From Devosia psychrophila (GTDB taxonomy: Bacteria > Pseudomonadota > Alphaproteobacteria > Rhizobiales > Devosiaceae), in the NCBI RefSeq assembly GCF_000971275.1, contig NZ_LAPV01000153.1, positions 1-64,000 on the forward strand: a stretch of DNA of 64,000 nt, read 5' to 3'. Position numbers and translations under genes: made by a program. Below the pieces are notes generated by a model. The model searched no databases. It was not told the origin of the DNA and was given only the letters and a program-made list of their open reading frames with translations. Shown here piece by piece: positions 17,958 to 26,681 of the stretch (its first letter is position 1; each line of letters starts with the position of its first letter).

Positions 17958-18800
17958 TCAAACTCCCGGCGCCGGTTCGAAGACGAAGTCGGACACCGTC
18001 GGCAGACGATCACCCACCGCATTTTCAGGCAGCGCCGAAAGCAGCGCCCGCGTGTAGTTGGATTTCGGGTTCTCAAACAAAGTCAGCACATCGGCCTCCT
18101 CCATCTTACGGCCCTTATATTGAACAATGACGCGGTCGGCCGTCTCGGCCACCACGCCCATGTCATGGGTGATCATGATCAGCGCCATGCCGTGCTCGGC
18201 CTGCAGCCGCACCAGCAGATCGAGGATCTGCTTCTGGATGGTCACGTCGAGCGCCGTCGTCGGCTCATCGGCAATCAGCAGCTTGGGATTGCAGGAAATC
18301 GCCATGGCGATCATGACGCGCTGGCACTGCCCGCCGCTCATCTGGTGCGGATACGCGCCAAGCCGTTCGGCGCCGTCCTTGATGCCGACCAGCTTGAGCA
18401 GTTCCACCGCACGATCGCGCGCGGCGCGGCCATGCAGGCCGAGATGCTTGCCCAGCACTTCTTCGAGCTGGAAGCCCACGGTGAAGCAGGGATTGAGGCT
18501 CGCCACCGGCTCCTGGAAGATCATGGCAATGTCCCGCCCGATGATCTGCCGCTTTTCTTGCGGCGTCATCTTGAGCAGGTCGATGCCCTCGAATTCCATC
18601 TTGTCGGCAGTCACTGTCGCGGTGCCGGGCAACAGCCCCATCACCGCCAGCATGGCCACCGACTTGCCGGAACCGCTCTCGCCCACGATGGCCAGCACTT
18701 CGCGACTATCGACCGACACATCGACGCCATCGACGGCCTTGAACAGGCCGACGGAGGTGTCGAACGAGACGGTAAGGTTCTTGATTTCAAGCAGGGGCAT
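17958..18800 (-). CDS. dppD: Dipeptide/oligopeptide ABC transporter ATP-binding protein (DppD-like)
   Basis: 280 residues. Walker A GESGSGKSVAMLA, Q-loop IFQEPVASLNPCF, signature MSGGQCQRVMIAMAI, Walker B LLIADEPTTALD, and the C-terminal oligopeptide transporter region (VIVQYKGRKMEEADV). It forms the ATPase heterodimer with the DppF-like protein just downstream. 77 bp separate it from the preceding small membrane-protein gene. Confidence 0.92.
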   Translation of the reverse strand: MPLLEIKNLTVSFDTSVGLFKAVDGVDVSVDSREVLAIVGESGSGKSVAMLAVMGLLPGTATVTADKMEFEGIDLLKMTPQEKRQIIGRDIAMIFQEPVASLNPCFTVGFQLEEVLGKHLGLHGRAARDRAVELLKLVGIKDGAERLGAYPHQMSGGQCQRVMIAMAISCNPKLLIADEPTTALDVTIQKQILDLLVRLQAEHGMALIMITHDMGVVAETADRVIVQYKGRKMEEADVLTLFENPKSNYTRALLSALPENAVGDRLPTVSDFVFEPAPGV

Positions 18801-18876
18801 TATGATGCGCTCCCTTCGGTTTGTTGTAATGCGCCAGGGGAGGCGCTATATTTTAATGCAGTTACAGGAGAGAGCA

Positions 18877-19482
18877 TCATGGCGAAGCCTTCCGTCCAGC
18901 CGAAGCCGAAACCGATTGAGCTCCCGAAGCCGACACTAGGGTCGGTAGGACCGCGCCCGAGCTACTAAGCGAAGAATCAAGCTCCTGCAGGGCCTTGCGT
19001 GCGAGCACTTCCAGCCGCCCCTGCATTTCCAGATAATCACTGTACATGATGAGCTGCCGTTCAGCGGATAGTTGGCTGAAGCCAGGTGCTCTCATATCGT
19101 CGATGAACTGATCCAGCGTCTGACGCATCCGTGCGTAGTGGATCACCGGAGTGATGACATCACCCGGCAATATCGGAATGTCCCCCACGATTGCTTCAAA
19201 TACCACGTTGCGCGACAGCGTCGGTATGATCGGCGAATAGCTCAAATCAGCCTTATATCGCGCCGATACCTCATCGAGGAACGCCTGCCGGTCCGGCACT
19301 TCGAGTATGATCAGGTCGCTGGCGATCTCTGCCCTTAGCGCGATTTGAAAGTCGTGCACTTTCTCGTCGCGCCGCATCTGATCCCGTCGCTGCGCCCGCC
19401 AGGTCGAGACAAACCAGCCGGCGGCGCTGACAAGCGCCGAGACCAGCGCCGCCACGATCGCTGGGCCGATCCAAACCTCCAT
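18877..19482 (-). CDS. Hypothetical membrane-anchored protein inside the dipeptide ABC operon
   Basis: 201 residues, family not recognised. One N-terminal membrane segment (about residues 5-27, IGPAIVAALVSALVSAAGWFV) followed by a basic linker (RAQRRDQMRRDEK), then a mostly helical soluble domain with no Cys. The C-terminal 30 residues are Ser/Ala-rich. The start is 5 bp after dppC and its ribosome-binding site AGGAG overlaps the dppC stop, so translation is coupled. An insertion of this kind is not part of the usual dppABCDF order. A tiny ORF on the opposite strand overlaps its 3' end. Confidence 0.7.
   Translation of the reverse strand: MEVWIGPAIVAALVSALVSAAGWFVSTWRAQRRDQMRRDEKVHDFQIALRAEIASDLIILEVPDRQAFLDEVSARYKADLSYSPIIPTLSRNVVFEAIVGDIPILPGDVITPVIHYARMRQTLDQFIDDMRAPGFSQLSAERQLIMYSDYLEMQGRLEVLARKALQELDSSLSSSGAVLPTLVSASGAQSVSASAGRKASP
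18879..18968 (+). CDS. Possible 29-residue Pro-rich small protein, antisense to a neighbour
   Basis: Reads MAKPSVQPKPKPIELPKPTL and continues nine residues to a TAA. Its ATG has ACAGGAG eight bases upstream, and TATATTTTAA before that could be a -10 region. It lies wholly within the 3' end of the opposite-strand gene, so coding potential is hard to judge. Could be chance. Confidence 0.3.
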   Translation: MAKPSVQPKPKPIELPKPTLGSVGPRPSY

Positions 19483-19486
19483 GCCC

Positions 19487-20386
19487 TCAGCTCCTCTTGA
19501 GCTTGGGATCGAGCGCGTCTCGCAGACCGTCGCCGATGAGGTTGATGGCGAGCACAGTGATCAGGATGGCCAGGCCCGGGAATGTCACCACCCAGGGGGC
19601 GCGCAGGATGAATTCGCGGGCCGTAGCCAGCATGGTGCCCCATTCCGGGGTGGGCGGCTGGGCACCAAGGCCGAGGAAACCGAGAGCCGCAGCGTCCAAA
19701 ATGGCGCTGGAAAAACTCAGCGTCGCCTGCACGATCAACGGCGCTACGCAATTTGGCAGGATGGTGACCAGCATCAGCCGGAGGTGGCTGGCACCTGCAA
19801 GGCGCGCCGAGGTGACGTAGTCGCGGCTGGATTCGGCCATCACCGCTGCGCGCACCAGGCGGGCAAAGTGCGGCTGCAGCACGATGGCGATGGCGAGCAT
19901 GGCGTTGACCAAGCCCGGGCCCAGCACGGCCACCAGCACCAAGGCCAGCAGCAGCGAGGGGAACGCCAGGATGATATCCATGACGCGCATGATTACGATA
20001 TCGACCCAGCCGCGGAAATAGCCGGCAACCAGCCCGAGCGTGACGCCGCCAACAAGCGCCAGCACCACGACGACCACACCGATGACCAGCGAGAAACGGG
20101 CGCCATACATTAGACGCGACAGCATATCGCGCCCGACGGGATCGGTACCCAAAACATAGGTCCAAGAACCGCCCTCCTGCCAGGCCGGAGGCTTGAGCAA
20201 GGCGTCACGATATTGCAGCTCGGGCGCGTGTGGCGCCAGAACTGGTGCAAACAGCGCGATCAACACCATTATCGACAGCACGACGAGACCAATGACCGCG
20301 CCGCGGTTTTGCGAAAAATAGTGCCAGAATTCGCGCAGGCCAGAGACGGGCTTTCGCGTTTCAGGTGCGTTGGTAGCGGTACTCAT
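19487..20386 (-). CDS. dppC: Dipeptide ABC transporter permease (DppC-like)
   Basis: 299 residues with six predicted membrane segments. The N-terminal segment GAVIGLVVLSIMVLIALFAP is followed by LGTDPVGRDMLSRLMYGAR, the standard DppC/OppC motif. EAA loop: ARLAGASHLRLMLVTILPN; end DGLRDALDPKLKRS also typical. Its start overlaps the dppB stop by 4 bp. Confidence 0.94.
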   Translation of the reverse strand: MSTATNAPETRKPVSGLREFWHYFSQNRGAVIGLVVLSIMVLIALFAPVLAPHAPELQYRDALLKPPAWQEGGSWTYVLGTDPVGRDMLSRLMYGARFSLVIGVVVVVLALVGGVTLGLVAGYFRGWVDIVIMRVMDIILAFPSLLLALVLVAVLGPGLVNAMLAIAIVLQPHFARLVRAAVMAESSRDYVTSARLAGASHLRLMLVTILPNCVAPLIVQATLSFSSAILDAAALGFLGLGAQPPTPEWGTMLATAREFILRAPWVVTFPGLAILITVLAINLIGDGLRDALDPKLKRS

Positions 20387-21396
20387 GAGCTCTGCACCCG
20401 AATGCGCGGATTGATAACGGCGTAGAGCAGGTCCACGACAAGGTTCACGATCATGACGATGACCGCCACGATCAACAGGCCGTTCTGCACTACCGCGTAG
20501 TCGCGCTTATAGATGGAATCTACCAGCCAGCGGCCGATGCCGGGCCAGGAGAAGATGGTCTCGGTCAGGATAGCGCCACCCATCAACACACCGACCTGGA
20601 GACCGATAGTGGTGACCACAGGGATCAGAGCGTTACGCAGGGCATGCAGACCAATGACGCGCCGGCCCGAGAGGCCCTTGGCGCGCGCGGTGCGCACATA
20701 GTCCTCGCCCATGACTTCGAGCATGGCCGAGCGCGTCTGCCGGGCGATCACTGCCAGCGGAATGGTGCCCAGCACGATTGTCGGCAGGATAAGGTGCCGC
20801 AAAGCCGACACGAAAGCGTTGAAATTGCCGGCGAGCAGGCTGTCGACCAGCATGAAGCCGGTGACTGGCTTCATAAAAAATTGCAGGCCAATGCGGCCTG
20901 AAACCGGTGTCCAGCCCAGATAGCCCGAAAAGAAGATGATCATCAGCAGGCCCCACCAGAAGATGGGCATGGAATAGCCAACCAGGGCAGTTCCCATTAG
21001 TCCCTGATCGAGCCAGGTGCCGCGTTTGACGGCGGCAAAGATGCCTGCCGGAACGCCGATAGCGATGGCAAAGATCAGCGCGAATATCCCGAGCTCGACC
21101 GTCGCCGGGAACAGCTTGAGAAATTCTTCGACCACGGGGCGATGGGTCGCCAGCGAGTCGCCGAAATCGCCGCGGACCACCTGTCCGAGGTAGCGGAAAT
21201 ATTGCTCCCAAATCGGCCTGTCGAAGCCGTATTTTTCGACGAGCATGGCATAGCGCTCGGCAGTGACGCCGCGCTCGCCAGACAAAGCCAGGATCGGGTC
21301 GCCGGGGATGAGGCGCACGAACCCAAAAGAACAAATGGTGATGCCGATCAGGGTCGGGATCACCAGGAGAAGCCGGTTCAGGATATATTTGAGCAT
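20383..21396 (-). CDS. dppB: Dipeptide ABC transporter permease (DppB-like)
   Basis: 337 residues with six membrane segments. Opening MLKYILNRLLLVIPTLIGIT and FVRLIPGDPILAL are typical of DppB/OppB. EAA loop: RTARAKGLSGRRVIGLHALRN, which contacts the ATPases; end DLLYAVINPRIRVQSS. Follows the substrate-binding protein gene by 52 bp. Confidence 0.94.
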   Translation of the reverse strand: MLKYILNRLLLVIPTLIGITICSFGFVRLIPGDPILALSGERGVTAERYAMLVEKYGFDRPIWEQYFRYLGQVVRGDFGDSLATHRPVVEEFLKLFPATVELGIFALIFAIAIGVPAGIFAAVKRGTWLDQGLMGTALVGYSMPIFWWGLLMIIFFSGYLGWTPVSGRIGLQFFMKPVTGFMLVDSLLAGNFNAFVSALRHLILPTIVLGTIPLAVIARQTRSAMLEVMGEDYVRTARAKGLSGRRVIGLHALRNALIPVVTTIGLQVGVLMGGAILTETIFSWPGIGRWLVDSIYKRDYAVVQNGLLIVAVIVMIVNLVVDLLYAVINPRIRVQSS

Positions 21397-21448
21397 GGAT
21401 CAGCAGCGGGCAGCGCTGGACTGATCCAGCGCCGCCCTACCTTAAAGT

Positions 21449-23041
21449 TTATTCCGCAACGTCGACATTGTCGAAGCGATGCATGGCCAGAGGGTCCATC
21501 GTGTAGCCAAGAACCTTTTTGCTCATTGGCATGTAGATGGTCGAGTGAGCCATCAGGAATGCAGGCTCTTCAGCCGTCATCAGTTCCTGCGCCTTGACAT
21601 AGATCGCAGCGCGCTTGGCTTGATCGGTTTCAAGAACGCCGTCCTTGATCAGCTTTTCAAACTCGGCATTGTTCCAGATCGAGTAGTTCTGGGTGCCGAT
21701 TGCAGCAGCGCCAAACAGCACTGCGAAGAAGTTGTCCGGATCGCCATTATCACCACCCCAACCGATCTGAAATGCACCAGGGCGGTCGGACTTGGCGCCG
21801 TCGATGCGGTACTGCGTCCACTCAACAGTGTTGATGGTCGCCTTTACGCCGACAGCGGCCCAATCCTGCTGAATGATTTCAGCGGAACGAGCGAAAGCTG
21901 GATTGTAGGAACGGGCACGGTCCGAAGCCCAAAGCTCGATCTCGGTGACGCCCTTGGCAGCAAGGATTTCTTTGGCCTTCTCGGGGTTGTATTCCTGCTC
22001 AGGGGTCGCGTCGTTATACGACCACATGGTGGGCGGGATCAGGTTCTTGGCTGGCTCGGCATTGCCGGCGCCAAACAGCGCTTCAACCAGAGCTGGCTTG
22101 TTGATGGCCATGCTGAGGGCCTTGCGGACTTCAACGTCATCGGTGGGCGCAACGGTGGTGTTGTAGCTCATGTAGCCGACGTTGAGGCCGGCCTGGTCGA
22201 GCACCACGAGATCGGTGTTTTCCTTGAGCGAGGCGATATCGGTCGGGCTCGGATAGCTCATGATATCGCATTCGCCAGCCAGCAGGCGCTGAGTGCGTGC
22301 AGTGGTATCGGGAGTGATAGCAAAGATCAGGTCGTCGAGCGCGACCTTGCCCTTGAAGTAGTCGGGGAAGGCGGCGTAGCGGATGACGCTGTCGAGCTGA
22401 TAGTCGACATACTGGAACGGGCCGGTGCCGACTGGCTTGGACGCGAAATCGGTTTCAGTGCCGGAAGCGATCAGCTTGTCGGCATATTCCTTGGAAACGA
22501 TGGACGCGAAGTCCATGCCCAGGTTTGCCAGCATCGGCGAGTTTGGCGTGTTCAGCACGATCTTAACCGTCAGGTCGTCAACCTTGACCACTTCCTTGAT
22601 GTAGGACGGCATGGCCATGGCTTCGTAGTATTCGTACTGGCTATCGGCCAGGTAGGCGTGGAACGGATTGTCTTCCTTGAACTGGCGCTCGAAGGAGAAG
22701 ACCACGTCATCGGCGTTCAGGTCACGCGTGGGCGTGAAATAGTCGGTGGTCTGGAACTTGGTGCCGGGGTGCAGCTTGAAGGTGTATTCCAGGCCATCGG
22801 CCGAAATTTCCCAGCTATCGGCCAGGCCGGGCTCGAGTTCGGTGGCGCCGTGCTTGAATTCGACCAGACGGTTGTAGATCGTCCGTGCGGACGCGTCGAA
22901 GTCGTTACCACCTGTGGCCATCGCTGGATCAAAATGCTTGGGCGAAGCTTCCGAGCAATAGATCAACTGCTTAGCCTGGGCGGCGCCGGCGGCCACCGCC
23001 ACCATGGCGGTCGCCATCAGCAGCGTTTTCATCAATTTCAT
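21449..23041 (-). CDS. dppA: Periplasmic dipeptide-type substrate-binding protein (DppA-like)
   Basis: 530 residues, SBP family 5. Sec signal peptide MKLMKTLLMATAMVAVAAGAAQA, cleaved before KQLIY. The following YCSEASPKHFDPAMATGGN and NRLVEFKHGATELEPGLADSW match the DppA subgroup closely. It is the first gene of the minus-strand operon and faces the VOC gene across about 210 bp. Whether the ligand is dipeptides, haem or delta-aminolevulinate, all known for DppA relatives, cannot be told. Confidence 0.93.
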   Translation of the reverse strand: MKLMKTLLMATAMVAVAAGAAQAKQLIYCSEASPKHFDPAMATGGNDFDASARTIYNRLVEFKHGATELEPGLADSWEISADGLEYTFKLHPGTKFQTTDYFTPTRDLNADDVVFSFERQFKEDNPFHAYLADSQYEYYEAMAMPSYIKEVVKVDDLTVKIVLNTPNSPMLANLGMDFASIVSKEYADKLIASGTETDFASKPVGTGPFQYVDYQLDSVIRYAAFPDYFKGKVALDDLIFAITPDTTARTQRLLAGECDIMSYPSPTDIASLKENTDLVVLDQAGLNVGYMSYNTTVAPTDDVEVRKALSMAINKPALVEALFGAGNAEPAKNLIPPTMWSYNDATPEQEYNPEKAKEILAAKGVTEIELWASDRARSYNPAFARSAEIIQQDWAAVGVKATINTVEWTQYRIDGAKSDRPGAFQIGWGGDNGDPDNFFAVLFGAAAIGTQNYSIWNNAEFEKLIKDGVLETDQAKRAAIYVKAQELMTAEEPAFLMAHSTIYMPMSKKVLGYTMDPLAMHRFDNVDVAE

Positions 23042-23254
23042 GATTGTTGTCTCCCGAGTATCTTAGCGCTCCCGGCTTGCCATCCGGGGCTTGGGCGTCA
23101 ACAAAGCGTAGAATCCAAAAGAGCGCAACAGAGAGTTTGACCATTTGGTCAATCTGATGACAGCGGGAACGTCATTCCACAGGATTGGACGGTTTTGAAA
23201 TGAACCGTTCGCCGCACCGATGACGGCTTGACCCGGCGCACGGGCTGGTGATCC

Positions 23255-23659
23255 ATGATCGCCATGACTCAATCCCTTGCCACCGTCTCCCTCCTCGTCA
23301 CCGATTACGACGACGCGATAGCTTTTTACTGTGACACACTCGGCTTCAACCTCGTGGCCGATACCGATATGGGCGGCGGCAAGCGCTGGGTGGTGGTCGC
23401 CCCGGCCGGTCAATCCGGCGCGCAACTGCTGTTGGCCAAGGCCGACGGTCCGGCGCAAATAGCTGCCATCGGCAACCAGGGCGGTGGGCGCGTGATGTTT
23501 TTCCTCAACACCAGCCACTTCATCCGCGACCACGCCGCGATGCTGGAAAATGGCATCAAATTTCTCGAAGCGCCCCGGCAGGAGCCCTATGGCACCGTCG
23601 CCGTGTTCGAAGACCTGTACGGGAACAAATGGGACTTCATCGAACCCAAAAAGGCCTGA
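23255..23659 (+). CDS. VOC-family (glyoxalase/bleomycin-resistance fold) protein
   Basis: 134 residues, two beta-alpha-beta-beta-beta modules. TVSLLVTDYDDAIAFYCDTLGF is the usual opening and GTVAVFEDLYGNKWDFIE the usual end with a metal-ligand Glu position. Possibly a metal-dependent lyase or dioxygenase-like enzyme; substrate unknown. ATG at 23264 (MTQSLA) is an alternative start. Its 3' end overlaps the next gene by 31 bp in another frame. Confidence 0.85.
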   Translation: MIAMTQSLATVSLLVTDYDDAIAFYCDTLGFNLVADTDMGGGKRWVVVAPAGQSGAQLLLAKADGPAQIAAIGNQGGGRVMFFLNTSHFIRDHAAMLENGIKFLEAPRQEPYGTVAVFEDLYGNKWDFIEPKKA

Positions 23660-24132
23660 TCCTGGCTCTGGTCGTGTTGGCTACGCCTGCCGTGGCGCAG
23701 CAGTCGGGCTGGCATTATTCGCCGCAGCCCGGCGAAGGCGACCGTGCGACCCTGGGCTGCGACAGCGACGCCACGCCGCAGGAATACACCTGCGTTGCAG
23801 TCCGTTGCGAGGATGATCTCTCTACCGGCGTGCATGTGCATACCAACCGGCAGCCGGTGCTTGGCGAATGGGAAATGACGCTGGACCGCGAGAACGCCAG
23901 TTTCACCGCCGAGCCCTCCAGCGCGCCCTATGGTGGACGTTTCATGGAGCGTACCGATTGGCTGCTCGACCGCATCGAGCAGGGCAGCTTTATTTACCTG
24001 CGCAACGTCGATGATACCGACCCCAGCTTTGCCTATATCGACTTGAGCGGTTCGCTGCAGGCGATCACCCGGGCGCTGGCCTTTTGTGCACCGCGTGTCC
24101 CGCCTGAACCGAAAGCGGCTGCAGGCGTTTAA
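23629..24132 (+). CDS. Exported protein of unknown function
   Basis: 167 residues. A clear signal peptide (KGLILALVVLATPAVAQQ) followed by a mature domain with four to five cysteines (LGCDSDA, YTCVAVRCEDD, LAFCAPR) that may form disulfides. The start lies inside the 3' end of the VOC gene, so the pair is probably co-translated. I do not recognise the family. Confidence 0.7.
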   Translation: MGLHRTQKGLILALVVLATPAVAQQSGWHYSPQPGEGDRATLGCDSDATPQEYTCVAVRCEDDLSTGVHVHTNRQPVLGEWEMTLDRENASFTAEPSSAPYGGRFMERTDWLLDRIEQGSFIYLRNVDDTDPSFAYIDLSGSLQAITRALAFCAPRVPPEPKAAAGV

Positions 24133-24159
24133 GCTCACACACCACAATGGAGAAGCATC

Positions 24160-25098
24160 ATGGACCGTCGCCCCTTGGGCCGCAGCGAACTCGTCATCGA
24201 ACCCCTGGTTCTGGGCGGCAATGTCTTTGGCTGGACCGTCGATGAGAAACTCGGCTTCGATATTCTCGACGCCTATGTCGATGAAGGTTTTACCGCCATC
24301 GACACCGCCGAGGGCTATCCCAACTGGGTGCCCGGCAACCCACCCGGCATGAGCGAGACCATCATCGGCAAGTGGCTGAAAGCCCGCGGCAACCGCAACG
24401 CAGTGCATATTTTCAGCAAGGTCAATTCCGCCAAAAAACCGGGCGGTTTGAGCGCTGCTTCTATCCACGATGGCATCGAAGCCTCGCTGCAGCGGCTGCA
24501 GACTGACCACATCGACCTGTATTTCAGCCACTGGCCCGACGCCGAAACCGAGCATGCCGAAACGCTGGAAGCTTACGATCCGCTGGTACGCTCCGGCCGC
24601 GTCCGCGTCATCGGCGCCTCCAATTACACATCGCAGATGGTGAAAGAGGCCAACGAGACCGCCGTCATCAAGTCGCTGCCGCGCTATGAAGTGCTGCAGC
24701 CGCGCTACAATCTCTACGACCGCGAAGAATTCGACGCGTTGCGTGATCTGGTGATCGAAGACGAAATTGGCACCGTGGTTTATTACAGCCTCGCCTCGGG
24801 TTTCCTGACCGGCAAATATCGTTCCAAGGCCGACTTCGGTAAGTCGCCCCGCGGCGGCGGCGCCGAAAAGTACCTCGATGCCAAGGGCGAAAAAATCCTC
24901 GGCGTGCTCGATCAGGTCGGCAAGGCTAATGACGCGACGCCGGCTGAGGTATCGGTTGCCTGGCTGGTTGCCCAGCCCGGCGTTACGGCGCCAATTGCGT
25001 CGGCCACATCGGTCGAACAGGTCAAGAGCCTAGCCAAGGGCGTGCGGCTGAAACTCAGCGACGAGGATATCAAGCTGCTGACCGACGCTGGGAAGTAG
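24160..25098 (+). CDS. Aldo/keto reductase
   Basis: 312 residues. NADPH-dependent carbonyl reduction. Catalytic tetrad positions: Asp and Tyr in IDTAEGYPNW, Lys in IFSKVNS, His in LYFSHWPDAE. Later parts: VRVIGASNYTSQMV, VLQPRYNLYDR and the coenzyme site ASATSVEQVKSL. Resembles the YajO/Tas group. It begins 27 bp after the exported protein and ends at a class A repeat. Confidence 0.92.
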   Translation: MDRRPLGRSELVIEPLVLGGNVFGWTVDEKLGFDILDAYVDEGFTAIDTAEGYPNWVPGNPPGMSETIIGKWLKARGNRNAVHIFSKVNSAKKPGGLSAASIHDGIEASLQRLQTDHIDLYFSHWPDAETEHAETLEAYDPLVRSGRVRVIGASNYTSQMVKEANETAVIKSLPRYEVLQPRYNLYDREEFDALRDLVIEDEIGTVVYYSLASGFLTGKYRSKADFGKSPRGGGAEKYLDAKGEKILGVLDQVGKANDATPAEVSVAWLVAQPGVTAPIASATSVEQVKSLAKGVRLKLSDEDIKLLTDAGK

Positions 25099-25102
25099 GA
25101 AG

Positions 25103-25222
25103 AATACCCCCACGTAACCTCCCCCTGAAAAGGGGGAGGAATCCGATCTGCGAATGTTCTCGATAGCGCCCAAAACTCGATGGGGTCCCTCCCCCTCATC
25201 AGGGGGAGGCTAGGTGGGGGTA
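25103..25222. repeat. Class A palindromic repeat between convergent genes
   Basis: Starts AATACCCCCACGTAACC and ends GGAGGCTAGGTGGGGGTA. Inner hairpins are CCTCCCCCTGAAAAGGGGG and CCTCCCCCTCATCAGGGGG. It begins 5 bp after the aldo/keto reductase stop. Confidence 0.8.
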
Positions 25223-25237
25223 CCCTCTAAAGTACCC

Positions 25238-26176
25238 CTACCATTCAAAATCCGGCCCATTGACCCGAGCGCCCATCAAAAACACATCGCTCATCAAACG
25301 CAGCGGTGCCGCATCGACATCGCTCTGATGCCGCTCGAGCAAATCCGCGAAATGGTCATACATGGCGGCATATTCGTCATCACCGTGTTCCAGCGCCAGC
25401 TGGCCGTTGATCGTCAGCCGCCGGCCGCCGCCCTCGAGCTTGAGCTTGTCGCCAGTGCCAGTCTCGATGGCCAGCGTCCAGATCTCGCCGCTCTCCTCAA
25501 GCCAGTTGAAGCCCGCCGATAGCTGCGGCTTGTGCAACTGGCCCGACTTGAAGCCGATTTCCACGTCGACTGGCGTCTGCCGATTGGCCGGAAATGTCAG
25601 CTTGGCGCTTTCGACAAACACCGGAAACGGCATGATCTTGGTTAAAATCGAGAACGCATTGATGCCCGGATCGCAGACACCAAACCCGCCCGGCTCCCAG
25701 ACCCAATCCTGGCCGGGGTGCCACTTGCGCACGCTTTCGCGCCAATCGATACGCACAGACCGAACGCCCTGCGCCAGAAGGATTGCCCGCGTGCGATCCA
25801 CCGCTGGATTCCACTGGCTGTGCCAGGTTTGGTACAACACCCGGTCCAGGCGGGCCGCATGGGCGATCAGGTCGTCGAGCTCGGAAATCGTGGTGGTCGG
25901 CGGTTTTTCCATCATCACGTCCTTGCCGGCGTCGAGCGCCTCGCGGACATATTGATGGCGGATGCCCGGCGGGGTGCAGATCGACACCAGCGACACGTCC
26001 GGCAGCGCGGCATAGAGCTCGGCCGGGGTCTTGAACACCGGCAAGCCGTTGCGGCTCAGCCCGCGGGTCGAGACCGTCGCTGCCAGCTCGAAATCACTGG
26101 ACGCGTCGATCACCGGCAGGTGCTGGTCCTGCGCGATCTTGCCCAAGCCGATAACGGCAATCTTGCGTTTGGCCAT
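25238..26176 (-). CDS. D-galactose 1-dehydrogenase-like Gfo/Idh/MocA oxidoreductase
   Basis: 312 residues. Rossmann motif VIGLGKIAQDQHLPVI, ICTPPGIRHQYVREAL, signature GKDVMMEKPPTT, then YQTWHSQWNPAVD and RKWHPGQDWVWEPGGFGVCD, a stretch that I recall as characteristic of D-galactose dehydrogenases of the De Ley-Doudoroff route in proteobacteria. Probably oxidises galactose (or L-arabinose) to the lactone with NAD(P). No other galactose gene is next to it. Confidence 0.8.
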   Translation of the reverse strand: MAKRKIAVIGLGKIAQDQHLPVIDASSDFELAATVSTRGLSRNGLPVFKTPAELYAALPDVSLVSICTPPGIRHQYVREALDAGKDVMMEKPPTTTISELDDLIAHAARLDRVLYQTWHSQWNPAVDRTRAILLAQGVRSVRIDWRESVRKWHPGQDWVWEPGGFGVCDPGINAFSILTKIMPFPVFVESAKLTFPANRQTPVDVEIGFKSGQLHKPQLSAGFNWLEESGEIWTLAIETGTGDKLKLEGGGRRLTINGQLALEHGDDEYAAMYDHFADLLERHQSDVDAAPLRLMSDVFLMGARVNGPDFEW

Positions 26177-26318
26177 AAAAGGCTCCCCTCAAAAAGTCGC
26201 CGTATAGAACAGAGCCCGCCCCTTTCTGCCAAGGGGACTTGTATCATTATTTTGCTTCGAGCCGGCCAGAGGCAAAATCACGCCAGTGGCGCGATTTTAG
26301 ATGAGAAGGCCGCGAGAC

Positions 26319-26669
26319 CTATGGTCGAGTTGCTGGTTGCCAGAGTTCGACAGGATTGCCCTCAGGATCGTGAATGCGGGCAAACTTGCCGGTCTCGGGC
26401 GTGTCCCATTCTTCCCTGGTCTCCACGGCAATATCCGCCGCGCGCAGCTGCACCAGCAGCGCTTCCAGATCGTCGACGCGGAGATTGATCATCCACTGCT
26501 TGCCAGCGGCGAAATAATCGCTGTCGTGCTTGAACGGCGCGAACACAGTCATGCCCGCTTCCTGACTCCAGAAACCGGGAATGCCGAGATGGGTCTCGTA
26601 CCATTCTGCCATCGCTTCGGTGTCTTGCGCCCGAAAAAATACGCCGCCTATGCCTGTCGCCTTGGCCAC
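26319..26669 (-). CDS. VOC-family protein
   Basis: 116 residues. ATGIGGVFFRAQDTEAMAEWY opens the fold and FARIHDPEGNPVELWQP closes it, the last holding the metal-ligand Glu. Similar single-domain proteins are often called glyoxalase-like; no substrate can be assigned. Its start is 12 bp from the end of the glycerate kinase gene, so the two are probably co-transcribed. Confidence 0.85.
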   Translation of the reverse strand: MAKATGIGGVFFRAQDTEAMAEWYETHLGIPGFWSQEAGMTVFAPFKHDSDYFAAGKQWMINLRVDDLEALLVQLRAADIAVETREEWDTPETGKFARIHDPEGNPVELWQPATRP

Positions 26670-26681
26670 GTCGGCCTCCCT

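Noticed and set aside
21479-23140. 553-codon plus-strand frame over dppA
   Set aside because: Antisense shadow of a binding-protein gene with a clear signal peptide.
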